Assembly: GCF_000622325.1 (NCBI RefSeq)
Contig: NZ_JASE01000005.1
Span: 806,001 to 870,000 of the forward strand
DNA length: 64,000 bases
Reading direction: 5' to 3'
DNA from: Sulfitobacter geojensis
GTDB lineage: Bacteria; Pseudomonadota; Alphaproteobacteria; Rhodobacterales; Rhodobacteraceae
Shown here: positions 18,511 through 26,740 of the stretch, piece after piece
How the letters are laid out: every line of letters begins with the position of its first letter
Position numbering within the stretch: the first letter of the stretch is position 1
Translations under genes and position numbers: made by a program
The notes under the pieces: generated by a model
Told to the model about the DNA's origin: nothing
Database searches by the model: none
What the model saw: the letters and a program-made list of their open reading frames with translations, nothing else

Positions 18511-19497
18511 ATGACCGATACAATGCGTGCAATTGAGATCACCAAACCCGGCGGACCGGAGGTCCTGCAAGTTGCAGAGCGGCCCGTGCCCGAAGCCAAA
18601 CACGGTCAGGTGGTGATCAAAGTGGCATATGCCGGTGTGAACCGTCCTGATGCGCTGCAACGTGCCGGAAAATACGCCCCCCCTCCGACTGCAAGTGATC
18701 TGCCGGGCCTGGAAGCCTCTGGCGAAGTGGTGAGCGTTGGTGCGGGTGTAAGTGACCTAAACGTCGGTGATCAGGTCTGTGCCCTGTTGCCGGGCGGCGG
18801 GTATGCGGAATTCGTCGCGACCCCTGCGGCGCATTGCCTGCGGGTGCCCAAAGGGATGGGCATGAAAGAAGCGGCCTGTTTGCCCGAGACCTTCTTCACC
18901 GTCTGGTCCAACGTGTTTATGCGCGGTGGTTTGAAAGCAGGCGAGCGGTTTCTGGTACATGGAGGCTCTTCCGGTATCGGGACGACAGCTATTCAATTGG
19001 CGCACGCCTTCGGCGCGCGGGTTTTTGCAACGGCAGGGACGGATGCAAAATGCACGGCTTGTGTCGGACTGGGTGCCGAAGCTGCGATCAATTATCGCGA
19101 TACGGATTTTGTCGATGTGCTGAAAGCTGAAGGTGGTGCCGATCTCGTGCTGGATATGGTCGGCGGCGACTATATCCCCCGCAACCTCAAAGCACTGGCC
19201 GAGGACGGGCGTCTGGTGCAAATCGCGTTCCTGCAAGGACCATTGGTCGAGGTGAACTTTGCCACGCTCATGACGCGCCGGTTGACCATGACAGGATCGA
19301 CGCTGCGCCCCCAAAGTGATCTGGCAAAAGCACGAATTGCCCAGGAACTCCGCGAGGCAGTCTGGCCCCTGCTTGATGCAGGTCGGGTGGCACCTGTCAT
19401 GGACAGTGAATATGCGTTCGAAGATGCAAGTGATGCACATGCCCGCATGGAAAGCAGTGGACATATCGGCAAGATCGTATTGCGCATCGGGGCCTGA
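18511..19497 (+). CDS. NAD(P)H:quinone oxidoreductase, PIG3-like MDR family
   Basis: A 328-residue zinc-free medium-chain reductase. N-terminal MRAIEITKPGGPEVL, the GVNRPDALQRAGKY segment, the NADP loop FLVHGGSSGIGTTAIQLAHA and the C-terminal TLRPQSDLAKARIAQEL with SGHIGKIVL fit the PIG3/p53-inducible quinone reductase group. It is a stand-alone gene and is not closely similar by eye to the MDR gene at 2476. The likely role is NADPH-dependent reduction of quinones or enones. Confidence 0.9.
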   Translation: MTDTMRAIEITKPGGPEVLQVAERPVPEAKHGQVVIKVAYAGVNRPDALQRAGKYAPPPTASDLPGLEASGEVVSVGAGVSDLNVGDQVCALLPGGGYAEFVATPAAHCLRVPKGMGMKEAACLPETFFTVWSNVFMRGGLKAGERFLVHGGSSGIGTTAIQLAHAFGARVFATAGTDAKCTACVGLGAEAAINYRDTDFVDVLKAEGGADLVLDMVGGDYIPRNLKALAEDGRLVQIAFLQGPLVEVNFATLMTRRLTMTGSTLRPQSDLAKARIAQELREAVWPLLDAGRVAPVMDSEYAFEDASDAHARMESSGHIGKIVLRIGA

Positions 19498-19566
19498 TCC
19501 AAAGGACGCGGGACAGGCCCGCGACATGATTTTGGATTTGCCAAACGCAGGCGGGCGGCGGCTGCT

Positions 19567-19748
19567 GAGAGTGCGGACAGTATATAAGGCCAAAAAGAAA
19601 CGATTTGTTAACCATGGCCTGCGTTTATGAAGCAACGGAACAGGCAGCAGTGCCGATGACCGTGCCAAGAAGAGAACTTTAGCGTTCTTGTAGAGAGGGG
19701 AGAAACAATTCTCTCCTCTTTTTGGCTCTATATACTGTCCGCACTCTC
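19567..19748. repeat. 182-bp element with 31-bp terminal inverted repeats (MITE-like)
   Basis: The left arm (19567-19597) and the reverse complement of the right arm (19718-19748) match at 29 of 31 positions, differing only by an AG/GA swap. Both begin GAGAGTGCGGACAGTATATA. The 120 bases between hold no convincing gene. The element lies between a + gene and a - gene and contains a terminator-like hairpin. No clear target-site duplication is visible at the ends. It may be a non-autonomous mobile element, a repeated extragenic sequence, or a large terminator structure for the two convergent genes. Confidence 0.6.
19694..19723 (+). terminator. Rho-independent terminator inside the inverted-repeat element
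   Basis: An 11-bp stem (AGAGGGGAGAA with TTCTCTCCTCT, one G-T pair) with a 4-nt loop runs into a T5 tract on the plus strand. It is about 200 bases downstream of the quinone oxidoreductase stop, the only + gene it could serve. Confidence 0.65.
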
Positions 19749-19770
19749 GGCCATGTGCCGTCTGCCAACG

Positions 19771-20415
19771 TTACCTCAGCGGTGCAAACAAAGCCTTTTT
19801 CAAGGTGCAATCGCGCACCACGTCTTGCCCGCAAGGGACCGGAGCCAGCGATTTGGACAAACAAATCCGCGCTTCCTGAATCTGGTTGTTGCGGCAGGTG
19901 ATCGTGATGCCGTCTGCTGACATATCCGGATTGGATTCCAGGAACGCGTCTTCGACAACCGAGGCGGGCAGCATTACTTTGCGTTCGAGTTTGCGAAATA
20001 TTGCAGGCCGGACCACACGTCCATAGGCCTCGCGCGAAAGCTGATAATATGCAGCGGCAGATAAACCCGTGCAGGTCCCGTGTTTCTTCCACTGGTGCCA
20101 CGCGAGTCCGGCGGTTCCCATAACATCCGCCATTTTCGCCGTCATGCCGCGGGAAGGGGGACGTTCTGCGGTCTGGCAGAACGACGGGTATCCGCGGTGA
20201 AACTGTGGCCAGAGCCCGTGCATGATCCAACCATGGCCACTGCCCGTTTCGCATTGTTCGGATTGGCGTGAGTCGCCCTCGGCCAGACACCAGTTGGGCG
20301 ACCAGCTGAGGGACAGCACGTAATAGTCAAACACACCGGCCTTGTCGTTTCCGGCCTCTGCCACAGGAGCCGTGGCGATGAGCGCGGCCATCAGGCCAGC
20401 GAAGAGCTTGCGCAT
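19771..20415 (-). CDS. Ribonuclease T2-family protein (secreted)
   Basis: A 214-residue endoribonuclease with a clear Sec signal peptide (MRKLFAGLMAALIATAPVAEA), so it acts in the periplasm or outside the cell. Active-site block I is HGWIMHGLWPQ (H66). Block II is WHQWKKHGTC, with H107, K111 and H112. The usual HEW of block II reads HQW here: the acidic glutamate is replaced by Q108. Eight or so cysteines support the disulfide-rich fold. Whether the protein is fully active with glutamine at this position is open. Confidence 0.9.
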   Translation of the reverse strand: MRKLFAGLMAALIATAPVAEAGNDKAGVFDYYVLSLSWSPNWCLAEGDSRQSEQCETGSGHGWIMHGLWPQFHRGYPSFCQTAERPPSRGMTAKMADVMGTAGLAWHQWKKHGTCTGLSAAAYYQLSREAYGRVVRPAIFRKLERKVMLPASVVEDAFLESNPDMSADGITITCRNNQIQEARICLSKSLAPVPCGQDVVRDCTLKKALFAPLR

Positions 20416-20544
20416 TGGGTCTTTCCTTATCTTTTCGGTCTCAGTATAAGCCAGCCAAGTTCCCCGACAATGGAAACCGTCTCAATCCACCGAGACAGCC
20501 TTTTCAGGCGACGGGAAAATTGCGTTTTGAGAGGAGAGACCAAC

Positions 20545-21318
20545 ATGGCAAAACCGATTATGGCCAAGGCGACCGCCGTTTGGCTGGTGGACAATACCAC
20601 CATCAATTTCAAACAGATCGCCGATTTCGTCGGCATGCATGAGTTGGAAGTTCAGGGCATTGCCGATGGCGATGTTGCTGCTGGCGTAAAAGGGTTTGAT
20701 CCTGTGGCCAACAACCAGTTGACGCAGGATGAAATCGACGCTGCGCAAAGGAATCCGCTGCACAAGCTGACGCTGAAATTCAACGCCGCCGCACAGGGCG
20801 AAGAAAAGCGCCGCGGTCCGCGGTACACACCGCTTTCCAAACGGCAGGACCGTCCGGCTTCCATTTTGTGGTTGGTCAAGTTCCACCCCGAATTGACCGA
20901 TGGTCAGGTTGGCAAGCTGGTCGGCACAACCAAGCCTACCATCCAGGCGATCCGCGAGCGCACGCATTGGAACATTGCCAACATCCAGCCGATTGATCCG
21001 GTTGCATTGGGCCTGTGCAAGCAGTCCGAACTGGATGCCGCCGTACAAAAAGCCGCCGCCAAGAAAGCAGCGGCTGGCGAGGTGATGAGCGATGACGAGC
21101 GTCGCAAACTGGTCAGCACCGAGCAGAGCCTTGGCATGGATGCAGAGCCTAAAATCCCCACCGCGATCGAAGGGCTTGAGACTTTCACGCTGTCCGGTGA
21201 TGAAGTTGGCGAAGACGACGATAAGGACGACAGCAATTATCTTGATGCGGACAGCTTCTTTTCCTTGCCGGATTCGGACGCGGATAAGGATGAAGACGAG
21301 GACGCTGCGAAGTCCTAA
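20545..21318 (+). CDS. trcR: Cell-cycle transcriptional regulator TrcR (DUF1013)
   Basis: A 257-residue alphaproteobacterial protein. Its conserved body begins MAKPIMAKATAVWLVDNTTI and contains two helix-turn-helix-like stretches (LTFKQIADF-type at NFKQIADFVGMHELEVQGIA, and LTDGQVGKLVGTTKPTIQAI), ending in a very acidic tail rich in Asp and Glu (residues about 215-257). A strong GAGGAGAG ribosome-binding site precedes the ATG at 20545. In Caulobacter this family is reported to act with RNA polymerase in cell-cycle transcription. A strong terminator follows. Confidence 0.88.
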   Translation: MAKPIMAKATAVWLVDNTTINFKQIADFVGMHELEVQGIADGDVAAGVKGFDPVANNQLTQDEIDAAQRNPLHKLTLKFNAAAQGEEKRRGPRYTPLSKRQDRPASILWLVKFHPELTDGQVGKLVGTTKPTIQAIRERTHWNIANIQPIDPVALGLCKQSELDAAVQKAAAKKAAAGEVMSDDERRKLVSTEQSLGMDAEPKIPTAIEGLETFTLSGDEVGEDDDKDDSNYLDADSFFSLPDSDADKDEDEDAAKS

Positions 21319-21368
21319 AGTCCAGCGCTTTGCGCCTGAAGGGGCCGATGTATTGGTAAAGTCCAGCG

Positions 21369-21399
21369 AAGGGCATTGGGGAAACCCTGTGCCCTTTTT
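21369..21399 (+). terminator. Rho-independent terminator of trcR
   Basis: The stem AAGGGCA with TGCCCTT encloses a smaller GGG/CCC hairpin and is followed by five T residues, 51 bases after the trcR stop. Confidence 0.85.
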
Positions 21400-21614
21400 G
21401 CTGTTTTGCTTTGGTGTTGGCGAAAAACATTCGGTTGGTGCATTTTCTGACTTGCACGAATCTCAAACAAGCGTAAATGCCGCGCTACAGACGCCAACGC
21501 ACGCGCCTCTGGCCGGTCAGCCTTTCTGACTGACCCGCGTTTATGCAGCGACGGTAACGTCTCTTGAAATGACACTTGGGGTGCTCCCGCCCCTCCTGCT
21601 CTTTGGAGATGACC
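21400..21614 (+). ncRNA. Structured 5' leader of ornithine decarboxylase, candidate speF-type RNA
   Basis: About 215 bases separate the trcR terminator from the decarboxylase start, long for this compact genome. A hairpin (GGTCAG, 9-nt loop, CTGACC) lies at 21515-21535, and a conserved-looking segment with CTCTTGAAATGACACTTGGG and CTCCCGCCCCTCCTGC runs up to the TTTGGAG ribosome-binding site. Alphaproteobacterial ornithine decarboxylase genes are known to carry the speF leader motif (Rfam speF), and location and gene fit. I have not matched it to the covariance model. Confidence 0.45.
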
Positions 21615-22796
21615 ATGAACGCTTCCGTCCCCGGCGCACTTAGCGCTGCACCTTCCGCTTTTTCTTATGTTGCCGATCCGGCTGCGGCCTATATCGCGGC
21701 AAATGATTTTGACCGCCCGACGCTGGTTATCTCGCGCGCCAAAGTGGCGGCACAATATGACGAGTTGAGCGCCGGTCTGGGTGAGGCCCATATTCATTAT
21801 GCGGTTAAATCAAACCCGGCACCGGAAGTGATCCGCACTTTGGTCCGCAAGGGCTCCGGCTTTGATTGCGCATCGCGCGGCGAGATCGAGCTTTGCCTAG
21901 CGCAGGGCGCGAAGCCTTCTGACATTTCTTTTGGCAACACCATCAAACGCGCGGCCGATATCGCTTTCGCCCACAGCGTCGGCATCACGCTGTTCGCGGC
22001 TGATTGTGAAGCGGAACTGGAAAAGATTGCCCGTCACGCCCCCGGCGCGCGGGTCTATATCCGCCTGATCGTTGAAAACTCGCTGGCGGATTGGCCGTTG
22101 AGCCGTAAATTCGGCTGTGCGGAGTCCTTGTTGCCCAGCCTGCTGGATCTCGCGCGCGATCTGGGGCTGGTGGCCTATGGCCTGTCCTTCCACGTTGGAT
22201 CGCAGACCCGTAAGCCCGAGTTCTGGAACCCGGTACTGGATCAGGTTGCGCCCCTGTGGCATGCGGCCCGTGCGGCGGGGCATGATTTGCAACTGCTGAA
22301 CATTGGCGGCGGTTTTCCGGCCTATTACGGGCAAAGTATCGAAGCGCCCCGCCGCTATGCCGCGTCTGTTGTGCGTGCCGTCGCGGCCCGGTTCGGCAGC
22401 GTGCCCCATCTGATGGCAGAGCCCGGTCGCGGGTTGGTGGCTGAGGCGGGGCACATCGCGGCAGAGGTCTTGCTGGTGTCGCGCAAGTCGGCGGATGATT
22501 TGCACCGGTGGGTATATCTGGACATTGGCCGGTTCTCTGGCCTTGCCGAGACCGAAGGTGAAGCGATCCGGTATCAGCTGACGACGCCGCATGACGGCGA
22601 AGAAACCGGCCCCTGCGTCTTGGCGGGTCCCTCTTGCGATAGCGTTGATATCCTGTATGAAAAACGACCAGTGCAATTGCCTGTAAGTTTGCGGGATGGG
22701 GATAAGGTGATGATCCGTTGCTGTGGGGCTTACACCAGCTCGTACAGTTCTGTCGGGTTTAATGGTTTTCCGCCGCTGGATGTGATCGTCCTTTGA
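21615..22796 (+). CDS. Ornithine (or lysine/ornithine) decarboxylase, PLP fold III
   Basis: A 393-residue cytoplasmic enzyme that makes putrescine from ornithine. The PLP lysine is K65 in YAVKSNP, followed by GFDCASRGEIEL, the phosphate-binding glycine loop LNIGGGFPAYY, the EPGRGLV segment, the catalytic-cysteine region GPSCDSVD and the C-terminal CGAYTSSYSSVGFNGF. The ATG at 21615 is six bases after TTTGGAG; an in-frame ATG at 21609 overlaps that site. Putrescine would feed the carboxyspermidine pathway at 11-13 kb. Lysine activity cannot be excluded. Confidence 0.92.
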   Translation: MNASVPGALSAAPSAFSYVADPAAAYIAANDFDRPTLVISRAKVAAQYDELSAGLGEAHIHYAVKSNPAPEVIRTLVRKGSGFDCASRGEIELCLAQGAKPSDISFGNTIKRAADIAFAHSVGITLFAADCEAELEKIARHAPGARVYIRLIVENSLADWPLSRKFGCAESLLPSLLDLARDLGLVAYGLSFHVGSQTRKPEFWNPVLDQVAPLWHAARAAGHDLQLLNIGGGFPAYYGQSIEAPRRYAASVVRAVAARFGSVPHLMAEPGRGLVAEAGHIAAEVLLVSRKSADDLHRWVYLDIGRFSGLAETEGEAIRYQLTTPHDGEETGPCVLAGPSCDSVDILYEKRPVQLPVSLRDGDKVMIRCCGAYTSSYSSVGFNGFPPLDVIVL

Positions 22797-22818
22797 CGTA
22801 AACGTCGCGCGTGGAAAG

Positions 22819-22846
22819 GCCGTCTGCTTTGGGAGGGGCAGGCGGC
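22819..22846 (+). terminator. Hairpin downstream of ornithine decarboxylase
   Basis: A 9-bp stem (GCCGTCTGC with GCAGGCGGC, one G-T pair) starts 22 bases after the stop. It is followed by a weak T-rich run (TATCTCGTTTT). Confidence 0.55.
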
Positions 22847-22878
22847 TATCTCGTTTTAGGGTGGTGAGTTGTCGGGGG

Positions 22879-22919
22879 CGAAGTCCTGCAAGACTTCGGT
22901 AAATTTCCTGTAGGAAATT
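22879..22919. repeat. Two adjacent small hairpins between convergent genes
   Basis: CGAAGTC/GACTTCG (22879-22898, loop of six) is followed three bases later by AATTTCC/GGAAATT (22902-22919, loop of four). They abut the recR stop on the minus strand. They could be a REP-like extragenic palindrome pair or the recR transcript end; no T-tract is present. Confidence 0.55.
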
Positions 22920-22921
22920 GG

Positions 22922-23515
22922 TTACAGTTTCTTGCGGGCCAACATGGCGGCGCTGATCGTGCCGTCATCCAGATAGTCCAGCTCGCCGCCAATCGGGACA
23001 CCCTGCGCGAGCGACGTCAGTTGTACCTGACCTTCCAGTTGATCCGCAATGTAATGGGCGGTGGTCTGCCCGTCGATGGTGGCGTTCAGCGCTAAGATCA
23101 CCTCGGTGATTTCTTCGGTAGCGACGCGGTCGATCAGGCGCGGGATGCGCAGTTCCTGCGGGCCGATTGCATCCAAAGCCGACAGCGTACCGCCCAGCAC
23201 ATGGTAGCGCCCGTGAAACGCCCCCGAGCGTTCCATCGCCCAAAGGTCCGAGACATCTTCAACCACGCAGATTTCCCCGTTCGCACGTTTGTTGGCGGTG
23301 CAGATGTCGCAGATGTCCGCCGTGCCGACGTTGCCGCAGTTCAGGCATTCGCGTGCCGTTGCTGCGACCGTTTGCATCGTGTCCGCCAGCGGCGTCAGCA
23401 ACAGGGCGCGTTTGCGGATAAGATGCAAAACAGCGCGGCGCGCCGAACGCGGGCCAAGCCCCGGGAGCTTGGCCATCATGTCAATCAGCGCGTCTATGTC
23501 TTGGGTTGAACTCAA
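22922..23515 (-). CDS. recR: Recombination mediator RecR
   Basis: A 197-residue protein that, with RecO/RecF, loads RecA at gaps. The N-terminal helix-hairpin-helix ([16 protein letters not shown]), the four-cysteine zinc finger ([16 protein letters not shown]) and the Toprim domain ([26 protein letters not shown]) are complete. It lies downstream of ybaB and dnaX on the same strand, the classic dnaX-ybaB-recR order. Confidence 0.97.
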   Translation of the reverse strand: MSSTQDIDALIDMMAKLPGLGPRSARRAVLHLIRKRALLLTPLADTMQTVAATARECLNCGNVGTADICDICTANKRANGEICVVEDVSDLWAMERSGAFHGRYHVLGGTLSALDAIGPQELRIPRLIDRVATEEITEVILALNATIDGQTTAHYIADQLEGQVQLTSLAQGVPIGGELDYLDDGTISAAMLARKKL

Positions 23516-23536
23516 CGGGATATGCCTTTTGTGAGG

Positions 23537-23565
23537 GCGGGATTGAGTTTAAGGGCAAGATGAAG
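23537..23565. repeat. 29-bp exact dispersed repeat, copy 1
   Basis: The 29 bases beginning GCGGGATTGAGTTTAAGGGC are identical, and in the same orientation, to 63764-63792. This copy lies in the gap between recR and ybaB. No hairpin or reading frame explains it. Confidence 0.8.
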
Positions 23566-23579
23566 CCGGGGTATAGTGC

Positions 23580-23924
23580 TTAGAATGGCAACTTCATGTC
23601 AGCGGGCAGGCCCATGCCTTCGGTCAGTTTGGACATTTCTTCCTGTGCCCGCTCGGTGGCTTTGGCTTGCGCGTCTTTGATCGCGGCAAGGATCAGGTCT
23701 TCGACGACTTCCTTGTCATCACCGTTGAAAATCGACGGGTCGATGTCGAGGCCTTTCAGCTCGCCCTTGGCGGTGCAGCTTGCCTTGACAAGGCCCGCGC
23801 CACTTTCACCGGTGACCATGATATTGGCCATGTCGTCCTGAAGCTGGGCCATCTTACCCTGCATTTCCTGTGCTTTTTTCATCATGCCGGCCATGTCACC
23901 CAGCGCGCCTAGTCCTTTAAGCAT
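23580..23924 (-). CDS. ybaB: YbaB/EbfC-family nucleoid-associated protein
   Basis: A 114-residue DNA-binding protein. MLKGLGALGDMAGMMKKAQEMQGKM and the central VTGESGAGLVKASCTAKGELKGLDIDP stretch are typical (given here in part: GLVKASCTAKGELKGLDID). The ATG at 23924 follows a GGAGAA ribosome-binding site on the minus strand; the longer frame from 24074 is not supported. It lies between dnaX and recR as in most bacteria. Confidence 0.95.
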   Translation of the reverse strand: MLKGLGALGDMAGMMKKAQEMQGKMAQLQDDMANIMVTGESGAGLVKASCTAKGELKGLDIDPSIFNGDDKEVVEDLILAAIKDAQAKATERAQEEMSKLTEGMGLPADMKLPF

Positions 23925-23976
23925 CGTTTTCTCCTGATCTGTGTTTGTCTCTATATGCGTGTCGCGCGGGGCGGGT

Positions 23977-25728
23977 TCAACCGTCCTCGAAGGGGTCCCA
24001 TTCGTCCTCGACTTCGGGCAGGGCGGCGCTGACGGCTTCGGCGGCGATTTGTTCGGGGGTGCGGATGCCGCCAATGCTGGCTTTCGGGAAGGAACTGATG
24101 ACCGCCTGCCAAAGCGGGTGGGCCTTGACCTCCGCCACGAGGGCGTTCTGTTTGGCGTCCTTTACCTCTGCGATGGTTTCCCCGCCGCCCTCGTTCACGA
24201 CGGTGACAGCCCAGCGGTTGCCGGTCCAGAGTTGCAGTTTCGCGCCAAGCCGTTGGGCAAGGTCGCGCGGCGCGCGGTCGGTGGGGACGATTTCAATGCG
24301 CCCCGGTTGATAGGCCGCAAGGCGCAGGGTGGTTTCAACCTCGACCAGCAGCTTTACATCGCGATTGGCACGGATCAGTTCGACCACGTGGTCAAAGCTT
24401 GGGAAACGTGCCAGCGCGGCATCAAGGTCCTGGGCAAGGGCGGTGGATTGTCCCGCAGCGTTGGGGTTCGCCGCCATACGCGATTGCGCTTGGCTAACCG
24501 CCTGTGCGCCTGTGGCGGGCGCGGATGCGCCACCACCGCCACCAGAGGGCGCAAGGGCCGGGGGCGGTGTGGCGTTGTTGAGCTTGCGTACCAGCTCTTC
24601 GGGGCTGGGCAGATCCGCCACATGGGTCAGGCGGATAATCGCCATTTCGGCCGCCATCATCGCATTGGGGGCGGAGGCGACCTCGTCCAGCACTTTGAGA
24701 AGCATCTGCCACAGGCGGGTGAGCACACGCATCGGCAGGGTTTCCGCCATTTCCATACCGCGGCTGCGTTCTTCGGGCGAAATTGTCGGATCTTCGGCGG
24801 CTTCGGGGGTGATTTTCACCACCGATACCCAATGGGTGATTTCCGCCAGGTCGCGCAGCACGGCCATCGGGTCGGCCCCGTCGGCATATTGACCGGACAG
24901 TTCGGTCAAGGCACCGGCGGCGTCACCGCGCAGGATCATGTCAAACAGGTCAAGCACACGGCCACGGTCCGCGAGCCCCAGCATGGCACGGACCTGATCG
25001 GCAGTGGTTTCGCCGGCACCATGGCTGATCGCCTGATCCAGCAAGGATGTGGCGTCGCGCACCGACCCTTCGGCAGAACGGGTGATCAACGCCAGCGCGT
25101 CATCGGCAATTTCGGCCCCTTCGGCTGTTGCGATCTTGCGCATCAGCGCGATCATCACTTCGGGTTCGATGCGGCGCAGGTCAAACCGTTGGCAGCGCGA
25201 CAGAACTGTAACCGGAACCTTGCGAATTTCAGTGGTGGCAAAGATGAATTTGACGTGCTCGGGTGGTTCTTCCAGTGTTTTGAGCAAGGCGTTGAAGGCA
25301 CCCGTGGACAGCATGTGCACTTCGTCGATGATGTAGACTTTGTAGCGGGCCGAGGCGGCGCGATAGTGCACGGAATCGATGATCTCGCGGATGTTGGCGA
25401 CGCCGGTGTTTGATGCGGCGTCCATTTCCATCACATCGACGTGGCGGCCTTCCATGATCGCCGTGCAATGTTCACAGACCCCGCAAGGATCGGTCGTCGG
25501 GCCGGAGGTCCCATCAGGGCCGATACAGTTCATGCCCTTGGCGATGATCCGTGCGGTGGTGGTTTTACCAGTGCCCCGGATGCCGGTCATCACAAAGGCC
25601 TGCGCGATACGATCGGCCTCGAAGGCGTTGCGCAGGGTGCGCACCATCGCATCCTGCCCGACCAGATCGACAAAGGTTTCGGGCCGGTATTTGCGTGCCA
25701 AAACGCGATAGGCGGGTGTGTCGGTCAT
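23977..25728 (-). CDS. dnaX: DNA polymerase III subunits gamma/tau
   Basis: A 583-residue clamp-loader ATPase. Walker A is GIRGTGKTTTARIIAKGMNC, the zinc module is CGVCEHC, Walker B is VYIIDEVHML, and the SRC sensor is VLSRCQRFDLRRI. The C-terminal tau region after about residue 380 is proline/alanine-rich, then a conserved domain. The ATG at 25728 begins the family N-terminus; the extra 26 residues of the open frame are not conserved in style. I saw no obvious slippery sequence plus stop that would make a separate gamma. Confidence 0.97.
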   Translation of the reverse strand: MTDTPAYRVLARKYRPETFVDLVGQDAMVRTLRNAFEADRIAQAFVMTGIRGTGKTTTARIIAKGMNCIGPDGTSGPTTDPCGVCEHCTAIMEGRHVDVMEMDAASNTGVANIREIIDSVHYRAASARYKVYIIDEVHMLSTGAFNALLKTLEEPPEHVKFIFATTEIRKVPVTVLSRCQRFDLRRIEPEVMIALMRKIATAEGAEIADDALALITRSAEGSVRDATSLLDQAISHGAGETTADQVRAMLGLADRGRVLDLFDMILRGDAAGALTELSGQYADGADPMAVLRDLAEITHWVSVVKITPEAAEDPTISPEERSRGMEMAETLPMRVLTRLWQMLLKVLDEVASAPNAMMAAEMAIIRLTHVADLPSPEELVRKLNNATPPPALAPSGGGGGASAPATGAQAVSQAQSRMAANPNAAGQSTALAQDLDAALARFPSFDHVVELIRANRDVKLLVEVETTLRLAAYQPGRIEIVPTDRAPRDLAQRLGAKLQLWTGNRWAVTVVNEGGGETIAEVKDAKQNALVAEVKAHPLWQAVISSFPKASIGGIRTPEQIAAEAVSAALPEVEDEWDPFEDG

Positions 25729-25897
25729 GCATGCTCCAGCAAAGCGGGGGATTCGGGTGTCAGTCTTCAAAGTATGCGGTGCGGCGGGGCAGGTAAACCA
25801 CGCCATCCTGCCGCTTGGAATTTGTGGCGCGCTAAGGCATCATAAAGGCCGCAGCCCCGTCAGGGAATGCGCAGATTTAGTATATAGGGACGTGGGT

Positions 25898-26740
25898 ATG
25901 CGGTTACGAGGCATTAGAAGAAGCAGCAATGTAGAAGTCCGCAAAGGCGGTGGCGGGCGTCGCGTTGGCGGCAAGGCCGGCGGTTTCGGTGTGGTCGGCT
26001 TGCTGGCGGTTCTGGCCATCGGCTATTTCACCGGCATCGACGTCAGCCCCCTGTTGCAGGGCGGAACCCAGACGCAACAATCCCAACCCGTCACACAAGC
26101 CGACAGCCGTGCCACCGAGTTTTCGGCGCAGGTGCTGGCCACAACAGAAGATGTCTGGAGCAAGATCTTTCGCGAACAGATGGGCCGCGAATATGTGCCG
26201 CCAAGATTGGTGGTATTCTCGGGTGTGACCCAAAGCCCTTGTGGCGGTGCATCGGGGGCAACCGGTCCGTTTTATTGTCCGGCGGACAACAAGGCTTACC
26301 TCGACACCAGTTTTTTCAGCATGTTGAGTCAGCAAATGGGCGCGGGGGGTGATTTTGCGGCGGCCTATGTGATTGCCCATGAGGTGGCGCATCATGTCCA
26401 GAACCAACTGGGCATACTGCCCAAAGTTAACGCGGCCCGGCAAAGGTCAAGTGAGACAGAGGCGAATCTGTTGACCGTGAAACTGGAACTGATGGCCGAT
26501 TGCCTGTCGGGGATCTGGGCGGTGAATGTGCGGGGCCTGATGGAGAAGGGCGATCTGCAAGAAGCGTTGAATGCGGCCCGCAAGATTGGCGATGACCATC
26601 TGCAGCGGCAAGCGGGGCGGGTGCCTCAGCCGCATACCTTTACCCATGGCACGTCAGAACAGCGGGCACGCTGGTTTGCACGCGGATTCGAAACAGGCGA
26701 CGTCGGGCAGTGTGATACCTTCGCCGCGCGCCAGTTGTGA
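25898..26740 (+). CDS. Neutral zinc metallopeptidase (YpfJ family)
   Basis: A 280-residue putative protease. A basic, glycine-rich N-terminus (residues 1-25) leads to one membrane helix (FGVVGLLAVLAIGYFTGIDV), then the catalytic domain with the zinc motif HEVAHHVQNQ and a downstream ELMADC glutamate. The ending RARWFARGFETGDVGQCDTF is typical of the family. It is probably anchored in the inner membrane with the active site outside. The start at 25898 is chosen because the longer frame overlaps dnaX and lacks similarity. The next gene overlaps its stop. Confidence 0.9.
   Translation: MRLRGIRRSSNVEVRKGGGGRRVGGKAGGFGVVGLLAVLAIGYFTGIDVSPLLQGGTQTQQSQPVTQADSRATEFSAQVLATTEDVWSKIFREQMGREYVPPRLVVFSGVTQSPCGGASGATGPFYCPADNKAYLDTSFFSMLSQQMGAGGDFAAAYVIAHEVAHHVQNQLGILPKVNAARQRSSETEANLLTVKLELMADCLSGIWAVNVRGLMEKGDLQEALNAARKIGDDHLQRQAGRVPQPHTFTHGTSEQRARWFARGFETGDVGQCDTFAARQL

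Noticed and set aside
23941-25413. 490-codon open frame on the plus strand
   Set aside because: It is antisense to dnaX, which has all its clamp-loader motifs. The translation is low in structure and rich in Gly, His and Gln as typical for shadows.
23977-25728. Programmed frameshift in dnaX making a gamma subunit
   Set aside because: I found no clear slippery heptamer followed by an early stop; both forms cannot be argued from this sequence.
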